The notes under the pieces were generated by a model, which worked only from the letters and a program-made list of their open reading frames with translations, searched no databases and was not told where the DNA came from. A DNA stretch of 24,710 nucleotides from Actinomycetota bacterium (GTDB taxonomy: Bacteria; Actinomycetota; Thermoleophilia; Gaiellales; Gaiellaceae): assembly GCA_005885565.1 (NCBI GenBank), contig VAXK01000064.1, positions 1-24,710 of the forward strand, written 5' to 3'. Below, piece by piece: positions 14,909 to 22,790 of the stretch (within the stretch, counting starts at the first letter, position 1; each line of letters starts with the position of its first letter). Made by a program: the position numbers and the translations under genes.

Positions 14909-15813
14909 CGGCCCGGCTCGACTGCGGCCGCACGGGCGCTCGACCGCAGCAGGCCCGACCCGAGGGCGACCCCGAGCAGGATCAGCGCGAGGCCGCCCGC
15001 CTCGGCGGCGGTGACCGGCTCGCGGAGGAAGACCGCGCCGTAGAAGAGCGCCGTCGGCGGTAGGAGATACGTGACGAGCGAGGTGCGCGCCGCGCCGTGC
15101 AGCCGCAGCATCCGGAACAGGACGAGCTGCGCCGCGCCCGTGCCGAGGACGCCCAGAGCGGCGGCCGATCCGAGGGACTTCCAACCGGGCGCGTGGTGCG
15201 GAAGCTGGAGGAGGCTGAAGGGCAGCGTGAAGACGGCGGCCGCGACGATCGACGCCGCCGCAAGGGCGGGGCCGGCCGCGCGCGAGAGGCGCTTCTGGCC
15301 GTAGATCCCGCCGCCGGCATAGAGGAGCGAGGCCAGGACGACGGCGAGCGTGCCCGCCGCCGCCCACCACCCCCCGTGCGGGTCGACGCCTGCCAGCACG
15401 GCGACCCCGAAGAGACCGGCGAGGACGCCGAGGAGGCGCATGCCCGAGACGGCGTCCCCTCGGTTGAAGCGGAGGGCGAGGAGCGCGTTGAAGATCGGGA
15501 CGGTCGCGTTCGCGACGGCCGCGACTCCGGAGTCGACGTGGCGCTCGCCCCAGGCGATGAGCACGAACGGGATCGACGCGTTCACGAGCCCGAGGACGAT
15601 GCCCGGCCGCGCCGCCGCGCGCAGCGCCGCGCGCGCTCCCGGCCCGCCCTCGCGAAGCCACAGGAAGCCGACGAGGACCGCCGCCGCGAGCAGCAGCCGC
15701 AGCTCGACGAGCACCGTCGGCGCGAGGTCCCGCACGCCGACCTTGATGAAGAGGTACGACGCGCCCCACAGGGCGGAGAGCGTCAGGAGGAGCGGAACGT
15801 ACCGGCGCGTCAA
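14905..15813 (-). CDS. EamA/DMT-superfamily transporter (copy 1)
   Basis: This is a drug/metabolite transporter of 302 residues with about ten transmembrane helices in two EamA repeats. The first opens with LSALWGASYLFIKVGVRDLAP, and family features such as ERHVDSGVAAVANATVPIFNALLAL and TSLVTYLLPPTALFYGAVFLREPVTAAEAGGLALILLGV are clear. The substrate is unknown. A TTG start at 15813 overlaps the stop of the preceding paralogue as TTGA, and its own stop overlaps the GNAT start as GTGA. It shares the layout of the upstream copy throughout, so the two arose by tandem duplication, and the pair may work as a heteromer or be redundant. Confidence 0.88.
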   Translation of the reverse strand: MTRRYVPLLLTLSALWGASYLFIKVGVRDLAPTVLVELRLLLAAAVLVGFLWLREGGPGARAALRAAARPGIVLGLVNASIPFVLIAWGERHVDSGVAAVANATVPIFNALLALRFNRGDAVSGMRLLGVLAGLFGVAVLAGVDPHGGWWAAAGTLAVVLASLLYAGGGIYGQKRLSRAAGPALAAASIVAAAVFTLPFSLLQLPHHAPGWKSLGSAAALGVLGTGAAQLVLFRMLRLHGAARTSLVTYLLPPTALFYGAVFLREPVTAAEAGGLALILLGVALGSGLLRSSARAAAVEPGR

Positions 15814-16712
15814 CCGTCGGAGGCTAGCCCTGGTTGCCGGCGGCGCGCGAACCGCACGGCGCCGGTGCCGAGCGCCACGCCCGCGAGGACGAGAAGCAGG
15901 CCGCCGATCGCAGGCGCCGTTACCGGCTCGCCGAGGAAGACGGCACCGTAGCCGAGCGCGAGCGCGGGCACGAGGTAGGTGACGAGGATCGAGCGCGACG
16001 CTCCCGCGCCGGCGAGGAGGGCGTAGTAGAGGACGTACGCGATCCCGGTCCCGCCGATCCCGAGCGCGAGCACCGCGGCCGTCACGCCGAGGCTCGGCAC
16101 GTGGCTCGGCAGCTGGACCGCGGCGAACGGGACGAGAGCCAGCGACGCGGCCGCGAGCGCGCCGAACGAGCTCACGATCGGCGACACGTCGACGAGGCGG
16201 CGCGCCGCGTACAGGGCCGCGACGGCGTAGCAGAGCGCGGCGAAGACGACGGCGCAGGCCGCGAGGAGGTCGCCACTCGGCTGCACGCCCACCAGCAGGG
16301 CGACCCCGCCGAAGCCGACGAGCAGACCGGCGAGCCGCACGCCGCTCACGCGCTCGCTGCGGCTGAAGCGCAGCGCGAGCAGCGCCGTGAAGAGTGGCGC
16401 CGAGGCCTGGATCACCGCGGTCAGGCCGGAGTCGATGTGCTTCTCGGCCCAGGAGATCGCGACGATCGGGACGGCCGAGTTGACGAGGCCGGTCGCGACC
16501 AGCGGGCCGCCCGCGGCCCGAAGCTGCCGGACCGTCTGCCGGCCGCCGAGGCGGACGAGCGCCAGCGGTAGGAGCGTGAGCGCGCCGATTCCGAGGCGTA
16601 CGCAGACGAGCGTCGTCGGCTCGAGCTCGCGCACGCCGATCTTGATGAACATGAAGCTCGCGCCCCAGATCGCCGAGAGCGCGAGCAGCATCACCAGGTG
16701 GCGGCGGCTCAT
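15810..16712 (-). CDS. EamA/DMT-superfamily transporter (copy 2)
   Basis: This 300-residue, ten-helix member of the same family starts with LALSAIWGASFMFIKIGVRELEP and contains EKHIDSGLTAVIQASAPLFTALLAL and SILVTYLVPALALGYGAVFLGEPVTAPAIGGLLLVLAGV. It is a clear paralogue of the next gene. ATG at 16712 is preceded at once by a GC hairpin and has no ribosome site, so it may be initiated unusually. It is the first gene of the minus-strand operon and is divergent from the secreted NTF2-like gene. The substrate is unknown. Confidence 0.88.
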   Translation of the reverse strand: MSRRHLVMLLALSAIWGASFMFIKIGVRELEPTTLVCVRLGIGALTLLPLALVRLGGRQTVRQLRAAGGPLVATGLVNSAVPIVAISWAEKHIDSGLTAVIQASAPLFTALLALRFSRSERVSGVRLAGLLVGFGGVALLVGVQPSGDLLAACAVVFAALCYAVAALYAARRLVDVSPIVSSFGALAAASLALVPFAAVQLPSHVPSLGVTAAVLALGIGGTGIAYVLYYALLAGAGASRSILVTYLVPALALGYGAVFLGEPVTAPAIGGLLLVLAGVALGTGAVRFARRRQPGLASDG

Positions 16713-16716
16713 CTAA

Positions 16717-16736
16717 GGCGCCGCCCCCGCGGCGCC
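16717..16736. repeat. inverted repeat in the divergent eamA / NTF2-like gap
   Basis: GGCGCCGC-CCCC-GCGGCGCC is a perfect eight-pair stem with a four-base loop, only four bases from the eamA ATG. It may be an operator or a structured leader that hides the start. Confidence 0.4.
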
Positions 16737-16839
16737 GACCATCAGGACGGGCGGGCTCTGCCCGAGCGTCCGTCTGCAACGATCGGTCGGGCCGCTCGAT
16801 TCATTCCGAAACATCTCTTGGTGGAACGCTCCGAGGCAC

Positions 16840-17865
16840 ATGAAACGTAAGAACGACCGTGAGGACGGTTCGGCTTCCCCGACCGGCCCGGGCGTGAGGC
16901 TTTCGGTCGTCCTCGCGCTCGCGGCGACGGCGCTCGTCGCCGCCGGAGCACACGCCGAGACGGCCACCGTCGTCACGCGCGGCAGCGCGGCGCTGCCGGT
17001 GCGCTGCTCGCCGGCCGATGTCGCCGGGCTCCTCCAGTCGTTCGCGGACGCGGAGGCGCGGGGCGACGTCGCCGCGCTCGACCGCCTGTTTGCACCCCCG
17101 GGACCGAACGAGCGCCAGGGCGTGACGCGCGCCGAATCGGGCTTCGTCGAGTACTCGGTGACCGACCGCAGCGGACGGACGGTCGGCGCGCTCGACCGCT
17201 CGCAGCTCCTCCCGTACTTCGCGAGCCGGCACGCGCTCCACGAGTTCCCCGACCTTTCCGCGTGGCCCTTCCGCGTCACGATCAACTACGTCCTGCGGGC
17301 GAGCGCGGACGATCTCGGCGAGCGCGTTCTCGCGGGCAAGGGCGAGATCAACTGCGCGAGCGGAACGATCCCGCTGCTCCAGATCGACCTCGAGCCGCCG
17401 GGAACGCCATCCACGCAGTCGCAGTGCCCCGAGCCCAGCGGGTGGACGGCGGACGGCCCGCTCCTCGCCTGCGCGATGCGGCCGAGCGCGTGGGCCGTGG
17501 CGCCGGGCTTCAAAGCCGCGAAGCCGAAGCGGTCGCTTCCGGCGCGGTGCGCGTACGACGCCGCCGTGAGCCGCATCTCGGACGCCTTCGGCGCGCTGGA
17601 CGACGGGCACGCGGCCGGCTTCGCGGGCGCGTTCGCCGCCCGCGCCGTCTTCAGGCCGCCCGGGGGAACGGCCGTGCGCGGCCGGGCCGCGATCCGGCGC
17701 TACGCGGCTCGGGCAATCGCCCGTGTCGCGGGCTGGACGCTCACGAAGCTCACGCCCGCCTACCGCGCCGGCGTCGAGGTCAGCGAGAACGGACGGATCA
17801 TCGGCGAGCCGACAGTCCGCATCTCCGTCAGCTGCCGCTCCGGCCTCGTCACCTCCTTCAGGTGA
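16840..17865 (+). CDS. secreted protein with two NTF2/SnoaL-like repeats
   Basis: The product has 341 residues. A basic N-terminus, a hydrophobic stretch (about residues 21-36) and AGAHA before Glu40 make a good Sec signal peptide with cleavage near residue 39. Two later segments look like the same kind of alpha-beta module: VAGLLQSFADAEARGDVAALDRLFAPP and VSRISDAFGALDDGHAAGFAGAFA with AVFRPP ... RGRAAIRRY. These helix-then-strand openings resemble NTF2/SnoaL-like domains. Six Cys residues in the mature part could form disulfides. GAGG lies just before the ATG. Its TGA overlaps the GTG of the next gene. Ligand and role unknown. Confidence 0.7.
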   Translation: MKRKNDREDGSASPTGPGVRLSVVLALAATALVAAGAHAETATVVTRGSAALPVRCSPADVAGLLQSFADAEARGDVAALDRLFAPPGPNERQGVTRAESGFVEYSVTDRSGRTVGALDRSQLLPYFASRHALHEFPDLSAWPFRVTINYVLRASADDLGERVLAGKGEINCASGTIPLLQIDLEPPGTPSTQSQCPEPSGWTADGPLLACAMRPSAWAVAPGFKAAKPKRSLPARCAYDAAVSRISDAFGALDDGHAAGFAGAFAARAVFRPPGGTAVRGRAAIRRYAARAIARVAGWTLTKLTPAYRAGVEVSENGRIIGEPTVRISVSCRSGLVTSFR

Positions 17866-18548
17866 CGCGAGCGATCGCCGTCGACTGGTCGGGCGCGCGG
17901 GCCGGCGAGCGCCGCGTGATCTGGCTCGCCGAAGCCGTCGAGGGCCTGCTCGTCCGCATCGAATGCGGCCGGAGCCGCGAGGAGGTCGTCGCGCACCTGC
18001 TCGAGGAGGCGGCGCGTGACCCGGACCTCGTCGTCGGTCTCGACTTCGCGTTCTCGCTGCCGGAGTGGTTCCTGCGGGCGAGCGGCGTCGACGAGGTGGC
18101 CGGCGCGTGGGAGCTCGTCGCCCGCGAGGGCGAGACGTGGCTCGCTGATCCGACGCCGCCCTTCTGGCGAATCCGGAAGGCAACCAGCAACGGCTTCCGC
18201 CGGACGGAGCTCGAGTGCGGCGGGCGCCCGAAGTCCGTCTTCCAGCTCGTCGGCGCCGGCCAGGTCGGCACCGGCTCGCTGCGCGGGATGCCGTTCCTCC
18301 CGAAGTTGCGCGAGCGCTTCGCGATCTGGCCCTTCGACGAGCCGCGCCTGCCGCTGCTCGTCGAGATCTACCCCAGCCTCTACAGCGGCGAGCGCGACGG
18401 CTATCGGAACGAGCATGCGCGCGACGCCGCGGCGAGTGCGCTCGCGCTGAGCCGCTGGGCGGGCGACTGGCGGCGGCTTCCGCGCGATCCCGAGTACGCG
18501 CTCGAGGGCCGGATCTGGCAGGAGGGGCTCGTCCTCGGACACGGTTAG
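17862..18548 (+). CDS. DUF429-like protein (predicted RNase H-like fold)
   Basis: The 228-residue protein opens with AIAVDWSGARAGERRVIWLAE and continues with VVGLDFAFSLPEWFL, two Asp-bearing strands that fit the RNase H-like DUF429/COG4923 type, then FQLVGAGQVGTGSLRGMPFL, LLVEIYPSLYSGE and a C-terminal NEHARDAAASALAL helix with further acidic residues. The family has predicted but unproven nuclease activity. GTG at 17862 overlaps the preceding stop as GTGA. Its TAG stop forms the first half of the purL -10. The family call is from recalled motifs; the activity is inferred. Confidence 0.6.
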   Translation: MTRAIAVDWSGARAGERRVIWLAEAVEGLLVRIECGRSREEVVAHLLEEAARDPDLVVGLDFAFSLPEWFLRASGVDEVAGAWELVAREGETWLADPTPPFWRIRKATSNGFRRTELECGGRPKSVFQLVGAGQVGTGSLRGMPFLPKLRERFAIWPFDEPRLPLLVEIYPSLYSGERDGYRNEHARDAAASALALSRWAGDWRRLPRDPEYALEGRIWQEGLVLGHG

Positions 18549-18551
18549 ACT
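18546..18551 (+). promoter_or_regulatory. -10 element of purL overlapping the upstream stop codon
   Basis: TAGACT contains the TAG stop of the upstream gene and lies seven bases before the purL TTG. The predicted transcription start is 18558, one base before the start codon. Confidence 0.45.
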
Positions 18552-18558
18552 CGATTCG

Positions 18559-20655
18559 TTGACGAGCCAGGTCGCCGAGCAGCCGCTCCACCGCGCCCTT
18601 GGGCTCACCGACACGGAGGCTGCGCGGATCGACGAGCTCCTCGGCCGCGAGCCGAACCACTTCGAGCTCGCCGTCTTCTCGCTCCTCTGGTCGGAGCACT
18701 GCGGCTACAAGCACTCGGCGCTCCTGCTCCGGCGGCTGCCCTCGCGCGGCGAGCGCGTGCTTCAGGGCCCCGGCGAGAACGCGGGCGTGATCGACCTCGG
18801 CGGCGGCGAGGCGGTCGCCTTCAAGGTGGAGAGCCACAATCACCCCTCCGCCGTGGAGCCGTTCCAGGGCGCGGCGACAGGTGTCGGCGGGATCCTCCGC
18901 GACATCGTCGCCATGGGCGCGCGGCCGATCGCGCTCCTCGACGGGCTTCGCTTCGGCGAACCCGGCCACGCGTTCGACCGAGCCGTGGCCGGGATCGGCG
19001 CGTACGGCAACTCGGTCGGCGTCCCGACGGTTGGCGGCGAGTGCGTCTTCGACCCGACCTACGCCGACAACTGCCTCGTCAACGCGATGTGCGTCGGCCT
19101 CCTGCCCAGCGAGCGGGTGACGCGCGCGCGGGCGGGCGGGCCAGGGAACCTCGTCCTGCTCTTCGGCGCCACGACCGGCCGCGACGGGATCGGCGGCGCC
19201 AGCGTCCTCGCGAGCCAGGAGCTCGGCGAAGGCGCCGACGAGAAGCGGCCGTCGGTGCAGATCGGCGACCCGTTCACCGGCAAGAAGCTCGTCGAGGCCT
19301 CCGTCGAGCTCGTCGAGCGCGGGCTCGTCGAGGCGCTCCAGGACTGCGGCGCCGCGGGGCTCGCGTCGGCGCTCGCCGAGATGGCGCGCGACGGCGCGGG
19401 GATCGACGCCCGGCTCGACCGCGTGCCGCTGCGCGAGCCCGACCTCGAGCCCTGGGAGATCGTGATCTCCGAGAGCCAGGAGCGGATGGTCGCGGTCGTC
19501 CGGCCCGCGATGCTCGAGGCAGCGGAGCGCGTGCTCGACCACTGGGAGCTCCACCACGCCGCGATCGGCGAGGTGACCCCGACCGGTGAGCTCCGCTGCC
19601 TCTTCGAGGACGAGGTCGTCGGCGAGATCCCGGCGCGGCTCCTCACGGAGGAGGCGCCGCGGTACCGGATCGAGGCGCGGCCGCGGCCCCGACCGGAGCC
19701 GACCGCCGTGAGCGTGTCGCTCTCGCCGCAGGAGGCGCTCCTCGCGCTCCTCCGCTCCCCGAGCCTCGCTTCGAAGCGTCGGGTGTACGAGCAGTACGAC
19801 CACCTCGTCGGCTCGCGCACGGTGCGCCGCCCGGGCCTCGACGCGGCGGTGCTGCGCCTGCGGCCGAGCATGCGCGGCCTCGCCGTCTCGCTCGACGGGC
19901 CGGGGCCGGTCGCGCGGCTCGACCCGCGGGCGGCGGGGATGTCGGCGGTGCTCGAAGCGGCGCGCAACGTGGCCTGCGCCGGCGGCGAGCCCCTCGCGCT
20001 CACCGACTGCCTCAACTTCGGCAATCCCGAGAAGCCGGAGATCGCGTGGGAGCTCGAGGAGGCGATCGAAGGGCTCGCCGCGGCAGCCGAGGCGCTCGGC
20101 ATCCCCGTCGTCTCCGGGAACGTCTCGCTCTACAACGAGACCGACGGGCGCGCGATCGACCCGACGCCGGTCGTCGGCTGCGTCGGCCTCGTGCGCGACG
20201 TGCGCCGCATCCCCGGCCGCTGGCAGGAGGGAGACGTCGTCCTGCTCGCCGGCGCGCCGGAGCTCTCCCTCGCAGGGTCGGCGTACCACGGGCTCGCCTG
20301 GGCGCCGTCCGGCCGGCCGGCGCCGATCGACCTGCGCGCGGAAGCCGCCCTCGTCCGCTTCCTCTGGCGCGCCTCGCCCCTCCTCACGCTGGCCCACGAC
20401 GCCGACCGGGGAGGCCTCGCGGTCGCGCTCGCCGAGGCGGCGCTCTGGAGCGGCGTCGGCGCCGACCTCGACCTCCCCGGCGACGAGCTCGCGCTCTTCG
20501 GCGAGGGCGGCGGGCAGGCCGTGCTCGCGTGCGCGCCGGAGGACGTCGACCGGCTCGGCGCGAAGGGCCTCCGCCGCCTCGGCGTCGTCGGCGGCGGCAC
20601 GATCTGCGGCGTCGAGCTCGAAGAGCTTCGCGCGGCGTCGGAGGCTCACGGCTGA
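18559..20655 (+). CDS. purL: FGAM synthase large subunit PurL (short type)
   Basis: PurL converts FGAR to FGAM using ATP and ammonia supplied by PurQ. The 698-residue length is that of the short PurL that needs PurS and PurQ. Marks: WSEHCGYKHS (44-53), FKVESHNHPSAVEPFQGAATGVGGI (88-112) with the catalytic His, TVGGECVFDPTY, GRDGIGGAS, and in the second half TDCLNFGNPEKPE, SGNVSLYNET and HDADRGGLAVALAE. TTG at 18559 is the only start giving the family N-terminus; no ribosome site is seen, and the upstream TAGACT predicts a leaderless mRNA, odd for a TTG codon. It is followed by purF with a one-base overlap (TGATG). Confidence 0.95.
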   Translation: MTSQVAEQPLHRALGLTDTEAARIDELLGREPNHFELAVFSLLWSEHCGYKHSALLLRRLPSRGERVLQGPGENAGVIDLGGGEAVAFKVESHNHPSAVEPFQGAATGVGGILRDIVAMGARPIALLDGLRFGEPGHAFDRAVAGIGAYGNSVGVPTVGGECVFDPTYADNCLVNAMCVGLLPSERVTRARAGGPGNLVLLFGATTGRDGIGGASVLASQELGEGADEKRPSVQIGDPFTGKKLVEASVELVERGLVEALQDCGAAGLASALAEMARDGAGIDARLDRVPLREPDLEPWEIVISESQERMVAVVRPAMLEAAERVLDHWELHHAAIGEVTPTGELRCLFEDEVVGEIPARLLTEEAPRYRIEARPRPRPEPTAVSVSLSPQEALLALLRSPSLASKRRVYEQYDHLVGSRTVRRPGLDAAVLRLRPSMRGLAVSLDGPGPVARLDPRAAGMSAVLEAARNVACAGGEPLALTDCLNFGNPEKPEIAWELEEAIEGLAAAAEALGIPVVSGNVSLYNETDGRAIDPTPVVGCVGLVRDVRRIPGRWQEGDVVLLAGAPELSLAGSAYHGLAWAPSGRPAPIDLRAEAALVRFLWRASPLLTLAHDADRGGLAVALAEAALWSGVGADLDLPGDELALFGEGGGQAVLACAPEDVDRLGAKGLRRLGVVGGGTICGVELEELRAASEAHG

Positions 20656-22046
20656 TGTGCGGCGTCTTCGGCATCCGGTCGGTCGACCGCGACGTCGCGC
20701 GCCTGGCGTACTTCGGGCTCTTCGCCCTCCAGCACCGCGGCCAGGAGTCGGCCGGAATCGCCGTGTCCGACCAGGGCAGGCTGACCGTCCTCCGGGACAT
20801 GGGCCTCGTGACGCAGGTCTTCGACGAGCAGAAGCTGCGCGGCCTGCACGGCGAGCTCGCGATCGGGCACACGCGCTACTCCACGACCGGCTCGACGGAC
20901 TGGGCGAACGCGCAGCCGCTCGTCCACCACGGCCGGGTGCGGACGGTCGCGCTCGGGCACAACGGGAACCTCACGAACGCGGCCGCGCTCCGCGACGAGC
21001 TCGCGGCGGAGGGCGCCCGGCTCTCCTCGACCTCGGACACGGAGGTGATCGCCGCCCTGCTCGCAGGCGCGGAGGGGCCCCTCGAGGACGCGGCCGCCGC
21101 GGCCATGCGCCGGTTGGAGGGCGCCTACTCCGTCGTCGCCCTGTCGGAGGGCACGCTCCTCGCCTTCCGCGACCCGTACGGGTTCCGTCCGCTGTGCGTG
21201 GGCCGCCTCGGCGAGGACTGGGTGGTCGCGTCGGAGACCTGCGCGCTCGACCTCGTGGGCGCGACGCTCGAGCGCGAGGTCGCGCCCGGCGAGCTCGTGC
21301 TCGTCGACGGCGACGGCCTGCGCTCGGTCGCGGCCCTCGAGCCGGCGGAGGGCGGCGCCCTCTGCATCTTCGAGCTCTTCTACCTCGCGCGGCCCGACTC
21401 GCACCTCTCGGGCGTCGAGGTCCACGGCGCGCGCGTCCGCATGGGCGAGCGCCTGGCGCAGGAGGCGCCGGCCGAGGTCGACCTCGTGCTGCCGATCCCC
21501 GACTCCGGCACGCCCGCCGCGATCGGCTTCTCGCGCGCGCTCGGCATCCCGTTCAGCGAGGGCCTGATCAAGAACCGCTACGTCGGCCGCACCTTCATCC
21601 AGCCCGACCAAGGGCTGCGCGAGCAGGGCATCCGCCTCAAGTTCAACCCGCTCGCCGAGGTGGCGGGCAAGCGGCTCGTCGTCGTCGACGACTCGATCGT
21701 GCGCGGGTCGACGACCCGCCAGATCGTCGCCATGCTCTTCGAGGCGGGCGCGGCCGAGGTGCACGTGCGGGTTTCGTCACCGCCGATCGTCAGCCCGTGC
21801 TTCTACGGGATCGACTTCGCCGCAGAGGACGAGCTGATCGCGGGGCGGCGAAGCGTCGAGGAGATTCGGGCGTACATCGGCGCGACGACGCTTGCGTACC
21901 TCTCCCTCGACGGCTTGCAGGCGTCGACGCGCCGGCCCGCGAGCTCGTGCTGCCGCGCGTGTCTCACGCGCGAGTACCCGACGCGCGTGCCCGAGGAAGG
22001 GGCGCGCGCGAAGCTCAGGTTCGAGCTCGCGCGCGCGCCTGCCTAA
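20655..22046 (+). CDS. purF: amidophosphoribosyltransferase
   Basis: PurF makes phosphoribosylamine from PRPP and glutamine, the committed step of purine synthesis. The 463-residue protein begins MCGVFGI, so the Cys nucleophile follows Met directly with no propeptide. The glutaminase half shows LQHRGQESAGIA, GHTRYSTTGS and GHNGNLTN; the transferase half has LPIPDSGTPAAIGF and the PRPP loop VVVDDSIVRGSTT (342-354). Cys237, Cys382, Cys433 and Cys436 match the four ligands of the oxygen-sensitive Fe-S cluster known from Bacillus PurF. Its TAA abuts the stop of the convergent gene. Translation is coupled with purL. Confidence 0.97.
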   Translation: MCGVFGIRSVDRDVARLAYFGLFALQHRGQESAGIAVSDQGRLTVLRDMGLVTQVFDEQKLRGLHGELAIGHTRYSTTGSTDWANAQPLVHHGRVRTVALGHNGNLTNAAALRDELAAEGARLSSTSDTEVIAALLAGAEGPLEDAAAAAMRRLEGAYSVVALSEGTLLAFRDPYGFRPLCVGRLGEDWVVASETCALDLVGATLEREVAPGELVLVDGDGLRSVAALEPAEGGALCIFELFYLARPDSHLSGVEVHGARVRMGERLAQEAPAEVDLVLPIPDSGTPAAIGFSRALGIPFSEGLIKNRYVGRTFIQPDQGLREQGIRLKFNPLAEVAGKRLVVVDDSIVRGSTTRQIVAMLFEAGAAEVHVRVSSPPIVSPCFYGIDFAAEDELIAGRRSVEEIRAYIGATTLAYLSLDGLQASTRRPASSCCRACLTREYPTRVPEEGARAKLRFELARAPA

Positions 22047-22334
22047 CTACTGCTCGAGAACGCGGCTCGCCTTCGCGATGCCGCGGGAGATCAGGTAGAA
22101 CGCCGTCAGGATCGTCGTGAACCAGACCCAGTCGTGCGTGTTCACGCTCTTCGCGATGATCCAGATGAGGACGAAGATCACCTCGACGATGAAGTAGACC
22201 GCGAACTCGGCGTTGCCGGGGATCGGCATCCGCGCGATGTCCCTGCCCATCGCCGTGTACGGACCGTAGCCTCCGCGGCCGGCGCCGGGATCGGTGCCGC
22301 CGGGAGTGCCCGGGTCAGTCGGGGTCGAGGCCAT
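22047..22334 (-). CDS. small membrane protein with two transmembrane segments
   Basis: The 95-residue protein has a Gly/Pro/Thr-rich N-terminal region (1-26), then two hydrophobic helices at about 44-61 (FAVYFIVEVIFVLIWIIA) and 70-84, and a short basic end. No recognised family. ATG at 22334 has a strong AAAGGAGG site eight bases upstream, the best ribosome site on the minus strand here. It is the last gene of the ctaG-VOC operon and could be a respiratory-chain accessory by position, which is only a guess. Its stop directly abuts the purF stop. Confidence 0.7.
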   Translation of the reverse strand: MASTPTDPGTPGGTDPGAGRGGYGPYTAMGRDIARMPIPGNAEFAVYFIVEVIFVLIWIIAKSVNTHDWVWFTTILTAFYLISRGIAKASRVLEQ

Positions 22335-22352
22335 CTGCCGCTTCCTCCTTTG

Positions 22353-22769
22353 TCAGGCCGCCAGGGCCGGGACGTGGACTATTTCGAGCTTAAGGCCATC
22401 CGGGTCGTAGAAGAAGACCGCGTAGTAGCCGGGGATGTAGTGGTACTCCTCGGGGCCGCTCTCGATCTCGGCGCCCCGGGAGCGGAGCCACTCGGCCCGC
22501 TCGTCGACGACGCCGCGCGAGTACGCCTCGAGGGCGAGGTGGTGGAGACCGACCGAGTAGCGGTCGTAGGCCGGGCTCTCCGACTGCGCCTGCCGCAGCC
22601 CGATCGCGGTGCCGGGCCCGCCGAGGTACCAGATCGTCTCGCCCCGCTCGCCCTCGACCTCGCTGATCCGGTGGAAGCCGAGCGGCGCGAGCAGGTCGCG
22701 GTAGAACGGCAGGCTGCGCTCGATCGACGAGACGACGAGGTCGACGTGGTGGACGCCGGTTGAGCGCAC
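22353..22769 (-). CDS. VOC-family (glyoxalase/dioxygenase-like) protein
   Basis: The product has 138 residues with two VOC repeats: STGVHHVDLVVSSIERSLPFYRDLLAPLGF and YSVGLHHLALEAYSR ... AVFFYDPDGLKLEIVHV. Likely metal ligands are His7 or His8, His76 or His77 and Glu129. This pattern (GxHHLAL, FYDPDGLKLE) is common in uncharacterised single-domain members. The substrate is unknown. GTG at 22769 gives the normal family start; no ribosome site is seen, and it lies 21 bases after ctaG. An 18-base gap leads to the two-TM protein. It differs from the gloA-like gene at 14007 in ligand layout and is not a close copy. Confidence 0.85.
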   Translation of the reverse strand: MRSTGVHHVDLVVSSIERSLPFYRDLLAPLGFHRISEVEGERGETIWYLGGPGTAIGLRQAQSESPAYDRYSVGLHHLALEAYSRGVVDERAEWLRSRGAEIESGPEEYHYIPGYYAVFFYDPDGLKLEIVHVPALAA

Positions 22770-22790
22770 GGGACGTGATCGGCGTCACGT

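Noticed and set aside
16801..20649. Very long minus-strand open frame (about 1280 codons) antisense to the NTF2-like, DUF429-like and purL genes
   Set aside because: It spans three genes that are real on the plus strand and shows no domain; a GC-rich shadow.
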